Shown one piece after another: positions 44,722-54,356 of a stretch of DNA of 64,000 nucleotides. Numbering within the stretch: position 1 is the first letter of the stretch; the number at the start of each line of letters is the position of its first letter. This DNA is from Rhodopirellula halodulae (GTDB lineage: Bacteria; Planctomycetota; Planctomycetia; Pirellulales; Pirellulaceae), in assembly GCF_020966775.1 (NCBI RefSeq), contig NZ_JAJKFV010000002.1:620001-684000 (forward strand), read 5' to 3'. A program made the translations under genes and the position numbers. The notes beneath the pieces are model-generated. The model was not told the origin of the DNA, did not search any database, and worked only from the letters and a program-made list of their open reading frames with translations.

Positions 44722-46629
44722 CTACTGTTCGCCGAGCCCAACAATCTCCAACAGACGCAGGGCGTTGGTGGTGGGGGAGACGCCTTCGCGCATTCTGTAG
44801 TCAAACGTCATCCGTTCATCGCCGCTGGCGTCGGGCGTGACCGTTTCGCGAAAGTGAACGGTGTGAGCCATCCGTATCAACTCTTCGTCGTCTGCCAGCT
44901 CCAAATCGTGCGTGGTGATCGCTCCAACGGCTCCGGCTTCCACCAGGAAACGCAGGACCCGGGCGACCGCGATTTGTCGTTCTCGGCTGTTGGTGCCTTG
45001 GAGGATTTCATCCAGCAGGAAAAACTGGATGCGTTTCGTCTCGCCTCCATCGCGACGTTTTGACAATTCACGCGCGTGTGCTACCACGGCTGACAGGCGA
45101 TTCAGTTCCGCCATGTAGTACGAGACGCCTTGGCTGAGGTCATCGCTAACTCGGATGCTGGTTCCCATCTCGATCGGTGGCAGGCTCATCCGCCGGCAAC
45201 ACACCGGGCCGCCAGCCATCGCCAACGCGACATTCAATCCGGCACTGCGAAGCATGGTGCTCTTGCCCGACATGTTGCTGCCGGTGACCAGCAGCAAGGT
45301 TCCCTCCGGTCCGATTGTGACATCATTGGTCACGCGAACATGGTCTTTTAGCAGAGGGTGGCCGAGTCCTTCAAAGGTGAGCGTTGATTGGTCGTCCAGC
45401 CATTCGGGCGATGTCCAACCTTCCGCATCGTGCTGCAACGCGGCGATCGACATCAGAGCTTCCAGTTCGCCGAGGGCGTCAAACCAAGTCGGGATTTGAT
45501 CCGAGTAACGCGACTTCCATTCCTCCAGACGCCGCAGGACACGAACGTCCCACAACCAGAACGCTTGCAACGGCAGGTAAAGCAAAAACGTGGAAGCGGT
45601 TTGCTTCAGCCCACCCATGCGAGCAACTTTGGCGAGTTCACGCATACCCTGCGAAGCGGATCCGGAGGAACCTTCGTCGGCAAGCAGTGCACTGCGTATT
45701 CGGGACGTTGGTCCGTTGGCATTGTCCGTTGTTTCAGGCAACCACCTCGCGGCGTCGAATAGTTCGGCGTAGTCGTTGACGCTGCGTCGGGAAGCCATCG
45801 CGATTTGGAAAATCGCAGCGACGGGGCCAAGAAAAAACGACCCAATCGCGAGGTTGATCACCGCGATTCCGATCAGAGCGTACAGGCCCAATCGCAACCA
45901 GTCCGCGTGATCGGTCATCTGCCCAACGACCATTGCAATGATGATGGCGACGGCAAGCAGGGCCGTGAAATTTCCCCAAGGAATCAGCCATCGATGAGGC
46001 GGCAACCAGTTGGGCTCTTTGGACCACTTCACGAATGATTCCGGATCTCCGGAACTGCCACCGATGTCTCGTGCCAACACGTAAAATCGAAGTCGATTGT
46101 CGGGCTGGTTCGCCAGATGCTTCACCGCCGCATGGCGATCAATCGCGATTGGCGGGTCGACGGGACTGCACAGCCAATTGGCCAGGGTTCTCACACCGGG
46201 CGTGGTGGCCGCCATCGACGTCAGTTGAAACAGGGACGCTTCGCCGACCAAATCCAAGTCGCCAGCGAGAGCCTGTTGTTCGTCGGTTAGCTGAATCTCT
46301 TGGGACCGCACGCCTACCCCGTCGCGGGCAAGCGATTGCCAATCTCGATTCAAACGAGCCTGCAATCGATGCAGGGTACGCGATTGGTTGCGAAGCAATT
46401 CCATTCGATCGCGAACGGTTTCATTGCGTACGACGGTGACCAAAAATGCGAGCAGCGAACCACCGGCAATGCTGGCCCAGATCACATGTTGGGTCGTGAT
46501 CGCGAATCCGACCCCCAATACCAAGCCCACAAAAAAGACCATCCGCCAAATCGCGAATCGTCCATCGGTGGCTTCGAGTTCATGAAGATCACGATCGATG
46601 GTTTCGATCTGAGAGGCGTAGTCAGACAT
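44722..46629 (-). CDS. Membrane-anchored MutS-like ATPase
   Basis: A protein of 635 residues. Hydrophobic segments lie at about 30-65 (VFFVGLVLGVGFAIT, SIAGGSLLAFLVTVV) and about 218-275 (FTALLAVAIIIAMVV, LYALIGIAVINLAIGSFFL). The C-terminal 220 residues are a MutS ATPase: Walker A VTGSNMSGKSTMLRSAGLN (about 446), Walker B FFLLDEILQGTNSRER (about 538) and ITTHDLEL. The mismatch-recognition domains of MutS1 and the Smr domain of MutS2 are absent. It begins five bases after the upstream membrane-protein gene ends. DNA as target is not assured. Confidence 0.88.
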   Translation of the reverse strand: MSDYASQIETIDRDLHELEATDGRFAIWRMVFFVGLVLGVGFAITTQHVIWASIAGGSLLAFLVTVVRNETVRDRMELLRNQSRTLHRLQARLNRDWQSLARDGVGVRSQEIQLTDEQQALAGDLDLVGEASLFQLTSMAATTPGVRTLANWLCSPVDPPIAIDRHAAVKHLANQPDNRLRFYVLARDIGGSSGDPESFVKWSKEPNWLPPHRWLIPWGNFTALLAVAIIIAMVVGQMTDHADWLRLGLYALIGIAVINLAIGSFFLGPVAAIFQIAMASRRSVNDYAELFDAARWLPETTDNANGPTSRIRSALLADEGSSGSASQGMRELAKVARMGGLKQTASTFLLYLPLQAFWLWDVRVLRRLEEWKSRYSDQIPTWFDALGELEALMSIAALQHDAEGWTSPEWLDDQSTLTFEGLGHPLLKDHVRVTNDVTIGPEGTLLLVTGSNMSGKSTMLRSAGLNVALAMAGGPVCCRRMSLPPIEMGTSIRVSDDLSQGVSYYMAELNRLSAVVAHARELSKRRDGGETKRIQFFLLDEILQGTNSRERQIAVARVLRFLVEAGAVGAITTHDLELADDEELIRMAHTVHFRETVTPDASGDERMTFDYRMREGVSPTTNALRLLEIVGLGEQ

Positions 46630-46634
46630 CCGGT

Positions 46635-48230
46635 TCAGGCTGCATCCAGTGCGGTGGTAGACCGGCGGGCGGGACGACTGCGTCCATCAATGACTTTCGT
46701 GGCCACGCGGTCTTGAAGGTTGGGTCGAAAAATCGTCAGCAACAACAGTGGCAAGAACCAAGCCATGTACAAACCGCCGCCGTAGCCGTGCCAAAATTGG
46801 GTTGCGACCATCAATGCGGCGGAGCAACTGATCAAGATGCCGAGGTTCTTTTGACCGGGCCAAACCGCGAAGAAGAAACTGAGGATCACGTAGCCAACAA
46901 TCACCGGCAAACGCCAAATGGGGTTCCAACCGAGTTCCCAGATCCCGGTCAGTTCATTTGGGCCCTTGTTGGGGTTCAGCACGCCGAACATCCGCTGGAC
47001 ATGCGTGATGAATGGTTCGCCGCCAGCAAACGCGAGCAACGCCATCAGGATGGTCAGAGTCACGCCGACACCCACCGCGAATCGGCCGGCACCTCGTTGC
47101 CAATAGAAACTGAACCAAAGCGGCAACAGGAACAGCGGGTAGTAGAGCAGGCCGGCCGCGGCGCCAATGAACAAACCCGCGATCAGAGGTTTGCGATACA
47201 TCAACACGCCCCACAGGATCAGCGCAGCCGGGACCACGTGGTCGACTCGGCCGGTCATTTGAGCGGTGTAAGGCATCAACAAGTACAGCGTCGCGCAACC
47301 TGCACCAGAACGAAGGTTGCCAAAGTGCCGATTGCCGATCAGCAGGATTCCGATCAATACCGCGGACTGAGCCAGGATGGCGATGATCTTTGCAATCATC
47401 GTTCGTCGTTGTTCGGCGGCGGTCAGCTCCGCCATGGTCGGTGGCTCGGCACCCGCGATGGCTTCACTGATGGGCCGAGTCGGGATCGCCGGCAGCATGT
47501 TGATGAGGGCGTAACCCGGTCCCAATTTGGGGCCTTGTTCCTGTTGGATCTCGGGCGTGCTGGCAACCACGTTGGCCATCATGAAAATGAACAACGAGAT
47601 GCCCAGAAAGTTCAGACCACCCGTGGTCAAATTGGGATCCAGCAACGGCCGCCGAACCATCAGTGGATCGAGCAGCATTCGCAGCAGCACCAAGAACTGA
47701 ATGCCGAACAACGTCACAAATCCGGCTCGCTGCAGACCGGCCGCTCGCTGGTACGCATCGGATTGGCGAAGTTGCGTCAGTTCTTCCGCGGTCAATTCGC
47801 GGGGCTCCGGCGGAGCGTCCGCCGCGGCGGGTGCTACGGTGGCGGTTGTCTCGGTGACGTCCCGCGAGTTCTCGGGCGCGGTGGGTGGTTCGGCCTCGAT
47901 ATCTTCGGGCCCGCGTTCATCGGGGCCATTGTCTTCGGCCCCATCGTCTTCGGCCCGTGCTGCTTCCTCCTCGGCAGAGGTCGCCAGGGAGGGATTGGTG
48001 GTTGCCGAGTTGATTTCAGCGGAGGCCAAGCGTGCTAGACGGGTTTGTCGGCGATAGCCTTCATTGACCATCAGCAGCCCCGGCGCCAGTAGGATCAGCA
48101 ACACGATGTCGAGGTTGCGGATGCTCCAAAACCGACGGAAGACGAAAAACAGTCCAATCGTCAAGAACGACGACATGTAGACCCATGTCGTCGGGTCGGG
48201 GCGGCGGTAGTAGAGGAGAAATTCGCTCAT
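46635..48230 (-). CDS. Polytopic membrane protein with acidic linker
   Basis: A protein of 531 residues from ATG 48230. Two membrane segments at the N-terminus (SSFLTIGLFFVFRRFW, LDIVLLILLAPGLLMV) precede a linker of about 95 residues rich in Ala, Glu, Asp and Pro (EEEAARAEDDGAEDNG), then nine or more further segments (for example FLGISLFIFMMANVV, AALILWGVLMYRKP, AGLFIGAAAGLLYYPLFLL). The late part faintly resembles GT-C type glycosyltransferases but no catalytic motif can be pointed to. Directly upstream of and probably cotranscribed with the MutS-like gene; the divergent pectate lyase gene starts 171 bases away. Confidence 0.72.
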   Translation of the reverse strand: MSEFLLYYRRPDPTTWVYMSSFLTIGLFFVFRRFWSIRNLDIVLLILLAPGLLMVNEGYRRQTRLARLASAEINSATTNPSLATSAEEEAARAEDDGAEDNGPDERGPEDIEAEPPTAPENSRDVTETTATVAPAAADAPPEPRELTAEELTQLRQSDAYQRAAGLQRAGFVTLFGIQFLVLLRMLLDPLMVRRPLLDPNLTTGGLNFLGISLFIFMMANVVASTPEIQQEQGPKLGPGYALINMLPAIPTRPISEAIAGAEPPTMAELTAAEQRRTMIAKIIAILAQSAVLIGILLIGNRHFGNLRSGAGCATLYLLMPYTAQMTGRVDHVVPAALILWGVLMYRKPLIAGLFIGAAAGLLYYPLFLLPLWFSFYWQRGAGRFAVGVGVTLTILMALLAFAGGEPFITHVQRMFGVLNPNKGPNELTGIWELGWNPIWRLPVIVGYVILSFFFAVWPGQKNLGILISCSAALMVATQFWHGYGGGLYMAWFLPLLLLTIFRPNLQDRVATKVIDGRSRPARRSTTALDAA

Positions 48231-48401
48231 GGTCGTAGGATAAACGCCTGAACGAATGGGGGATATAGCCGGGAAAACACTTCGGCGGGGCGTCACGCTG
48301 CCTTTCGTATTCGCGAGCATTGATGGAATCAGCCAGCTAGAATCGACATCTGGCCATCCGGCCAACCCTTGCCTCATCACCCCATCCCGCGAGGCCCCGC
48401 C

Positions 48402-49961
48402 ATGCAACGAAGTTGTGTTTCAGAAAGTCTTGGTTCGAAACGCCTTGGCGTTTCAGATCGCATCCGAATTTTGCTGCTCGGATGTGTCGTCGTCCTTGGG
48501 CCATTCGCTATGCCAACGATGGCGGCGGACCCACCCACGAAAGAAACAGTGCGCGCCGCTTTGAAAAGGGCCACGACGTACATGTCGGAAACGATCGCCG
48601 ACCACGGCGGATACGCTTGGGTCAGCAGCGTCGACGGAAAGCTCAGCCACGGCGAAGGAGCCTGTGACGACGACCGTGTTTGGGTCCAGCCGCCGGGAAC
48701 GCCGGCAGTCGGTGAGGCCTACCTGCGAGCTTTCAAAGCGACAGGCGACGCGGCTCACATGCGGGCCGCGATCAACGTGGCCAAGTGTTTGTTCGAAGGT
48801 CAGCTTGCTTCGGGAGGTTGGGGGTACTCCATCGACTTTGCTCCAGAGGTGCGAGCCAACATTCCCTATCTTGAAGGGGTCGCGGCATCATCGGAAGGAA
48901 TGTTTCGAACGCCGGAACCAGGTGGTTGGGAGATTTGGCGACAGCGAAAGTTCAAGCACAACAAAACAGTGATTGACGACGACACGACGTCGGCTGCGTT
49001 GTCCTTTTCGTTAGATCTGTTGGAAACCATGAGTCGGTCCAACATGCTGGCATCGCCGGAATTGATTCGGTCGGTGAGCCTCGCTTTGCAGTCCACCCGA
49101 TTGGCTCAATACCCGATTGGCGCGTGGAGCCATCACTACGACCGCATGCCAACGAGCACGCCGAGCGTTGAGTTCTATCCAATCGTGGACGCGAGTTATC
49201 CCGACGATTGGTCGCGAACTTGGACCAAGGACTACAACGGTTGCTACATGCTCAACGACAACATCACGCAGAACATGATCCGCACGATGTTGTTGGCTTG
49301 GAGAATCACCAAAGACGAACGGTATCGAGACACCGCAATTCGTGGCGGTGAATTCTTGTTGCGGGCTCAAATGCCAGAACCCCAGCCAGCTTGGGCCCAG
49401 CAGTACGACCGGCACATGCATCCGGTGTGGGATCGCAAATTTGAACCGCCCGCGATTGCGGGGTACGAATCACAAACCGTCTTGGAAACCCTGCTGGATT
49501 TGTATGATGCAACGCAAGACGAGCGGTTCCTGGAACCGATCCAGCCAGCGATCGCGTATCTGCGAACATGCCTGCGACCCGATGGGCGTTTGCCGCGGTA
49601 CTCAGAGTTGAAAACCAACCAGCCGTTGTATTTCAACTTGAAGTATGAATTGACCAGTGATGATTCCGAGATGCCCGACCACTATGGTTTCGTCGGTGAT
49701 TCACGACTGGACAAGATCGAACGTCGTTATCGATCGACGGTGGAAGGTACCGAAAAGAAAGCCACCACCGTTTCCGCCGATCAAGTTGCAGAAATCTTGG
49801 CGGCTCAGCACGAGGACGGCGGATGGCGAGAACCGGGATTCGTTCGAGACCCCAAGGGCCGCAAGGTGGTGCCGGATGAAGGCGTCATCCACTCTGCGAC
49901 CTTCATCAAGAACGTTGGTCTGCTATGCGACCATTTGATGTCGATCGCAGACTCAAGGTGA
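48402..49961 (+). CDS. Secreted pectate lyase, family PL10-like
   Basis: A protein of 519 residues with a signal peptide (ILLLGCVVVLGPFAMPTMA, cleavage before ADPP). The body fits the alpha/alpha toroid of PL10 (Pec_lyase): early GGYAWVSS, GGWGYSIDF, IDDDTTSAAL, and late PQPAWAQQYDRHMHPVWDRK, FEPPAIAGYES and LLDLYDAT. It would cleave polygalacturonate in the periplasm or outside. ATG 48402 has GAGG eight bases upstream; an earlier ATG at 48369 is less likely. Not part of a visible polysaccharide locus. Confidence 0.85.
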   Translation: MQRSCVSESLGSKRLGVSDRIRILLLGCVVVLGPFAMPTMAADPPTKETVRAALKRATTYMSETIADHGGYAWVSSVDGKLSHGEGACDDDRVWVQPPGTPAVGEAYLRAFKATGDAAHMRAAINVAKCLFEGQLASGGWGYSIDFAPEVRANIPYLEGVAASSEGMFRTPEPGGWEIWRQRKFKHNKTVIDDDTTSAALSFSLDLLETMSRSNMLASPELIRSVSLALQSTRLAQYPIGAWSHHYDRMPTSTPSVEFYPIVDASYPDDWSRTWTKDYNGCYMLNDNITQNMIRTMLLAWRITKDERYRDTAIRGGEFLLRAQMPEPQPAWAQQYDRHMHPVWDRKFEPPAIAGYESQTVLETLLDLYDATQDERFLEPIQPAIAYLRTCLRPDGRLPRYSELKTNQPLYFNLKYELTSDDSEMPDHYGFVGDSRLDKIERRYRSTVEGTEKKATTVSADQVAEILAAQHEDGGWREPGFVRDPKGRKVVPDEGVIHSATFIKNVGLLCDHLMSIADSR

Positions 49962-50030
49962 TCGCGAAAGTTGGGAGCCGGCTTGGTGGCGGAAATCGTC
50001 AAGACTCGATTGTCTTGCCGACCACGACAT

Positions 50031-50052
50031 GAATGGGCAAGAGTGCCCATTC
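50031..50052. terminator. Perfect 9-bp hairpin between convergent genes
   Basis: GAATGGGCA and TGCCCATTC pair around an AGAG loop, 70 bases after the pectate lyase stop and 94 before the end of the oxidoreductase gene on the other strand. It could terminate both. No long T run follows. Confidence 0.5.
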
Positions 50053-50145
50053 GATGTCCGTGGCATTTGATGCTGTCAATGATCAACTAACCGCTGCCGA
50101 GTTCCGGCACGTGCGGGCGAAATTGTCGCGAGCCAAGCGATTCGC

Positions 50146-51516
50146 TCAGCCCATTTCGATCTCGTAGCCTTCGCGGTATGGGCGAGCCAGCATTGAATTG
50201 GCCTCTTCGTCGCCGACGATTTGCTCGCTGCTGTTGTCCCACTTCAGGCCACGACCCAAGCGTGCGGAGATCCCGGCCAAGTGACAGACGTTGAGCATTT
50301 CCATGTGCGAGTGCACATCGGAGATCGGCTCCAATCCTTCGCGGTGACAGTGCAAGAAGTTGAACCAATGGGCGCGTCGCTCGTTGTGCTCGGTCGGCAA
50401 ACCTTTGTAGACCTTCGAGATCGCATCCTCGGGAAGTGGATTGTCTTTCAAGTCTTCGACGGGTTTTCCCGTGAGATTTCCGCGACTGACGAACAACCGG
50501 CCTTTGTCACCTTCGATCAAAACCCCGTTGCGGGTGTCGTTGCGAATGATCATTTCGGTGCCGCCTGGGTAGGCGACGTTGAACAGGAACTTCGTCGCGG
50601 TGTTGTAGCGATCGTTTTGCACCGCTTTGCCGTCTTTGAACTCAACCGGATGTTCTGCGGTTCCACCGATCGAGGTGGGGCCTTCGGTTTGACCGTTTAG
50701 TTTCAATGCCCAGTTGGCGATGTCGACATGGTGGGCGCCCCAATCGGTGAGTTTGCCGCCAGAGTATTCGTACCACCAACGGAACTCGTAGTGTCCGTTG
50801 GATTGCTTGCCGTTTTCCGAGCGTCGGTAATCCACCTTGGGTGCTGGTCCGAGCCACAAATCCCAATCGAGTGATTCAGGAGCGTCGGCCACCGGAAGCG
50901 ATCCACTGGTGGGCGCTCCACCAATCGCGGCTTGCACACGTTGAATTTTCCCGAGGCGGCCTTCATTCACGATCGCCATGGCTTTGACAAACTTGTCGAA
51001 CGTGCTGCGCTGTTGCGTGCCGACCTGGACAATGCGTCCGGTTTCCTTTTGAACTTTGCGAATCAGCTTGCCTTCGTCGATGGTCAACGTCAGCGGTTTT
51101 TCGCAGTAGACATCTTTGCCGGCAAGCATGGCTTCGATCAGTGGTTTGGCATGCCAGTGATCAGGCGTCGCAATGTGGACGATTTTGATGTCATCGCGTT
51201 CGAGGACCTTGCGATAGTCCGAGTACATGTCCGCCTTGCCTTGGCTGAACTGGTCGTTGGCCTGTTGAGCTCGGCTGGAATCGGCGTCAGCAATCGCAAC
51301 CAAGTTCAACCACTGTTTGGCCGAATTCAGGTTGCCGCGTCCCATGCCACCGGCACCGATCAGACCGATGTTCATTTTGTCGTTGGCAATTTCGTCCGCC
51401 AAAGAGCGAGGTGACCAGGCGAAATAGGGCGTCATGGCCGCGGCACCGACGGCGGCTTTCAAAACGGTGCGGCGATTCGTGGAAGCGGTTTCAGGCTTGC
51501 TTCGGGAGGGACTCAT
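50146..51516 (-). CDS. Gfo/Idh/MocA family oxidoreductase with Tat signal
   Basis: A protein of 456 residues from ATG 51516; N-terminus STNRRTVLKAAVGAAAMTP is a twin-arginine signal. NAD-binding motif NIGLIGAGGMGRGN, Lys-bearing DVYCEKPLTLTIDEG, and the planctomycete-type GGKLTDWGAHHVDIANWAL and late SRLGR-like ARLGRGLKWD follow. Members act on carbohydrate derivatives; the substrate here is not predictable. It is the second exported oxidoreductase of this class in the window, only distantly like that at 43355. Confidence 0.9.
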   Translation of the reverse strand: MSPSRSKPETASTNRRTVLKAAVGAAAMTPYFAWSPRSLADEIANDKMNIGLIGAGGMGRGNLNSAKQWLNLVAIADADSSRAQQANDQFSQGKADMYSDYRKVLERDDIKIVHIATPDHWHAKPLIEAMLAGKDVYCEKPLTLTIDEGKLIRKVQKETGRIVQVGTQQRSTFDKFVKAMAIVNEGRLGKIQRVQAAIGGAPTSGSLPVADAPESLDWDLWLGPAPKVDYRRSENGKQSNGHYEFRWWYEYSGGKLTDWGAHHVDIANWALKLNGQTEGPTSIGGTAEHPVEFKDGKAVQNDRYNTATKFLFNVAYPGGTEMIIRNDTRNGVLIEGDKGRLFVSRGNLTGKPVEDLKDNPLPEDAISKVYKGLPTEHNERRAHWFNFLHCHREGLEPISDVHSHMEMLNVCHLAGISARLGRGLKWDNSSEQIVGDEEANSMLARPYREGYEIEMG

Positions 51517-51949
51517 GGTGGGCCTCAATGGAGGAAAGGTGGGTGTGCGAATGGCGGGGGAAGTCCCGCTGCCGCAAAGGAAGGCGAGAGTGGAAGCCAC
51601 TTCAGGGGTGGCTTTGCCGCGCGGTACGTTCGCCTCGCAGTATAATCGAATGCAAGCCACGATCATGAGACCGATCGGTGTTCACCCGCACCAAATCGCA
51701 AAAGTTAGGCGATCTGGGTGAATGGAGTGCCGCCATCGCTTTCTGCCCTGTCGCAATTGTTGAGCTGGACGGTTGGCGGGGCGGATTTCGGCGGATCGTG
51801 TCTTGGCGGGGGGCAGGAGCGAGACGACGGATCGACGTCACCTTTTCGCCATTCCGAATAGACTTCTGCGAAGCGGCTGGACTTCTGGTCGGGAATTTGT
51901 TCGCCTGGACAGTCAAGTTTGTTGCAAACCTTTCTTCATTGAGAATTTC
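51517..51949. other. Divergent intergenic region
   Basis: These 433 bases separate the oxidoreductase (minus) and the radical SAM gene (plus). The radical SAM frame is open back to 51773, but the extension is not family-like. No further gene, repeat or clear promoter was identified by eye. Confidence 0.5.
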
Positions 51950-53236
51950 ATGTACCTCCGAATGGCCAAGCGTTTCGCTCTCGAGACTGACAAGCGGCTG
52001 CTGGGCAAAGCCGTTTGGGCTCTGGGTGTGAAAGGACTGCGTAGCGTTCATCGACACAAACGCCGATTGAAGAAAGGCGAATTCTTTCCACCGTTTTTAT
52101 ATTTGTCGGTGATCAATAGCTGCAACCTTCGCTGCCAGGGATGCTGGGTCGACGTGGGAGCGAAACAGCACAAGATCGAATTGGACGCGGCGAATCGAAC
52201 GATCCAGCAAGCCAAGGAGATGGGCAACAGTTTCTTTGGCATCCTGGGTGGCGAGCCCTTCATGCACAAAGATCTGCTGAACCTGTTTGAAGCTCACCCG
52301 GACGTTTACTTTCAAGTCTTCACCAATGGCCACTTCATCACGGACGAGGTCGCAGCACGGCTTCGTAAGTGTGGCAACGTGACGCCGTTGATCAGCGTCG
52401 AAGGCACCGAAATCATTAGCGACACCCGTCGCGGTCGAGACGGCGTCTACAACCAAACGATGGCGGGGATCGAAGCCGCGCTTCGAAACAAGTTGTTGGT
52501 GGGCGTATGCACCAGCGTTTGCAAATCAAACATCGACGACTTGGTGCGTGACGAATGGGTCGATCGGTTGATCGAGATGGGCGTCATGTACACGTGGTTC
52601 CACATCTATCGCCCGGTGGGACCTGAGCCCAATCCTCAGTTGGCTCTGTCCAGTGAAGAGCAACGCCGTGTTCGCCAATTCGTGGTCGACACGCGAGCGA
52701 CCAAACCAATCATCGTGATCGATGCCTACCACGATGACGCGGGCAATGCATTGTGTCCCGCGGTGACCGGGTTCACGCACCACGTCGGGCCGTGGGGTGA
52801 CATCGAACCGTGTCCGGTGATCCAACTCGCGACCGAATCAATTCATGACAGCAAACCGTTGAAGGAAACGTTCAATGAGTCCGGTTTCCTGCGTGACTTC
52901 CGCGAATTGACGGCCCAAAACACGCGTGGATGCGTGATCATGGAACGACCGGATCTGTTGATTGATCTGGCCGAAAAACACGGGGCTCGCGACACAACGG
53001 CGCGTGGCAATGTTCTAGCGGAACTTCGCAATGTGGAACCACGCCGCAGTCAATATCAGCCGGGCGACGAAATCCCGGAACGAAACTTGATCTATCGATG
53101 GGCAAAGAAGTACGCCTTCAATGACTTTGGAACCTACGGTCGGCACTTCGAAGAAAGTGACTATCAAGATCCCGACCAGCGGCCGCCCATGTCATCCAAC
53201 GATCCAACTGATTCTCAATTGCCGGTGTTGAACTAA
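51950..53236 (+). CDS. Radical SAM protein with SPASM-like C-terminal region
   Basis: A protein of 428 residues. The 4Fe-4S motif is C58-x3-C62-x2-C65 in NSCNLRCQGCW; GGEPFMHKDLLNL follows, as usual in the family. Additional cysteines in NALCPAVTG and GDIEPCPVI (about residues 270-290) may bind an auxiliary cluster. The tail (EIPERNLIYRWAKKYAFND) is unusual. Peptide-modifying and lipid-modifying families share this architecture; no precursor peptide gene is apparent nearby. ATG 51950 has GAGA seven bases upstream. Confidence 0.88.
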   Translation: MYLRMAKRFALETDKRLLGKAVWALGVKGLRSVHRHKRRLKKGEFFPPFLYLSVINSCNLRCQGCWVDVGAKQHKIELDAANRTIQQAKEMGNSFFGILGGEPFMHKDLLNLFEAHPDVYFQVFTNGHFITDEVAARLRKCGNVTPLISVEGTEIISDTRRGRDGVYNQTMAGIEAALRNKLLVGVCTSVCKSNIDDLVRDEWVDRLIEMGVMYTWFHIYRPVGPEPNPQLALSSEEQRRVRQFVVDTRATKPIIVIDAYHDDAGNALCPAVTGFTHHVGPWGDIEPCPVIQLATESIHDSKPLKETFNESGFLRDFRELTAQNTRGCVIMERPDLLIDLAEKHGARDTTARGNVLAELRNVEPRRSQYQPGDEIPERNLIYRWAKKYAFNDFGTYGRHFEESDYQDPDQRPPMSSNDPTDSQLPVLN

Positions 53237-53304
53237 CGATTTCTGGACACCATGGATGTCTCTGGTTTGACCACGTTTTCATCTGCAACCATTAGAATTC
53301 AGCG

Positions 53305-54282
53305 ATGATTGTTCCCGAGTATTGGGCGGAAGCCAGCGAGCGAATGGTGGGTCAGAAAACCAGCCGCACCATCAAGCGGTTTGGTTGGTCCGACGTCAGC
53401 CAGGAAGCAGCTCAGCAGCACGCAGAACAGCGAGTTGCGGATGCGATTGCTGAGATCAAACGAGGCGAAATGCCGCCGTTCACCGAGCCTCGTGTTCCGT
53501 ACAACGGAGCCGACGGTTTACCGATCCGCGAAGAAATCATCGATCGGCGCGGCAACGAAGTGCTGACTCGCAATGCATATGGTGCACTTTGTTTGAACAC
53601 ACCCGACGTCCTTTTCGCGGATGTTGATTTTACTCAGTCCAGCGGCTGCGGCGTGTACTTGGCCACATTCGCGATCAGCTTCGTTGCGTGGTTCGCGGTT
53701 TCAGTGCAGATGGACATGGCGAACGCGTTTTTCGTTGTTGGTTTGCTGGCCATGCTGACCGCTGGTTTGTTGGGCGGGCTGATCGAGACGATCCGCAAAC
53801 GGATTCAGGGCACACCTCAAACCCGTGCGCGGAAACGGATTGAGTCCTTCGCCAATTCGCATCCCGAATGGAAAATGCGTTTGTACGAGACACCCATGGG
53901 TTTTCGCGTCCTGGTGACTCACAAGACCTTTGACCCACGCGGTACCGAGGCATTGGACTTTTTCGAACGCATTCACGCGGATCCGGTCTACGTTCGAATG
54001 TGTTTCAATCAGAACTGTTTCCGCGCCCGTGTGTCGCCCAAACCTTGGCGAGTGGGACTGAGCGAGCATCTGAAACCACGTCCGGGCGTGTGGCCAATCG
54101 CGGAAGAGAGGCTGCCGGCTCGAAGGGCGTGGGTGAAACGCTACGACGAAGCCCGCCAGCAACGTTCGTCTTGTCGCTACGTGACCAGTCTCGGAAACGG
54201 ACGTGCCTGTCGCGAGGCAACTGAGGTGCAGCGTTGGCACGATGAGCTGTCCGCTGCCAACCAAGATTGGCCGATCGCTTGA
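53305..54282 (+). CDS. Unknown protein with two central membrane segments
   Basis: A protein of 325 residues. A soluble N-terminal half is followed by two membrane segments (GVYLATFAISFVAWFAV and AFFVVGLLAMLTAGLLGGL, about 115-160), then a basic soluble part with GFRVLVTHKTFDPRG and VRMCFNQNCFRARVSPKPW. No family was recognised. It follows the radical SAM gene by 68 bases and precedes another unknown gene by 74, so they may share a transcript. Confidence 0.7.
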   Translation: MIVPEYWAEASERMVGQKTSRTIKRFGWSDVSQEAAQQHAEQRVADAIAEIKRGEMPPFTEPRVPYNGADGLPIREEIIDRRGNEVLTRNAYGALCLNTPDVLFADVDFTQSSGCGVYLATFAISFVAWFAVSVQMDMANAFFVVGLLAMLTAGLLGGLIETIRKRIQGTPQTRARKRIESFANSHPEWKMRLYETPMGFRVLVTHKTFDPRGTEALDFFERIHADPVYVRMCFNQNCFRARVSPKPWRVGLSEHLKPRPGVWPIAEERLPARRAWVKRYDEARQQRSSCRYVTSLGNGRACREATEVQRWHDELSAANQDWPIA

Positions 54283-54356
54283 CGAAAACCGCCGCGGCAT
54301 GAAAACTTGCCGGATTTCGAGCGCCCCGTTCTGGGGGTGTTCCGGCCAGGGTCTTC

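Noticed and set aside
46713-48038. Frame of 441 codons opposite the polytopic membrane protein
   Set aside because: Antisense shadow; the minus-strand protein has clear membrane segments and a tight operon junction.
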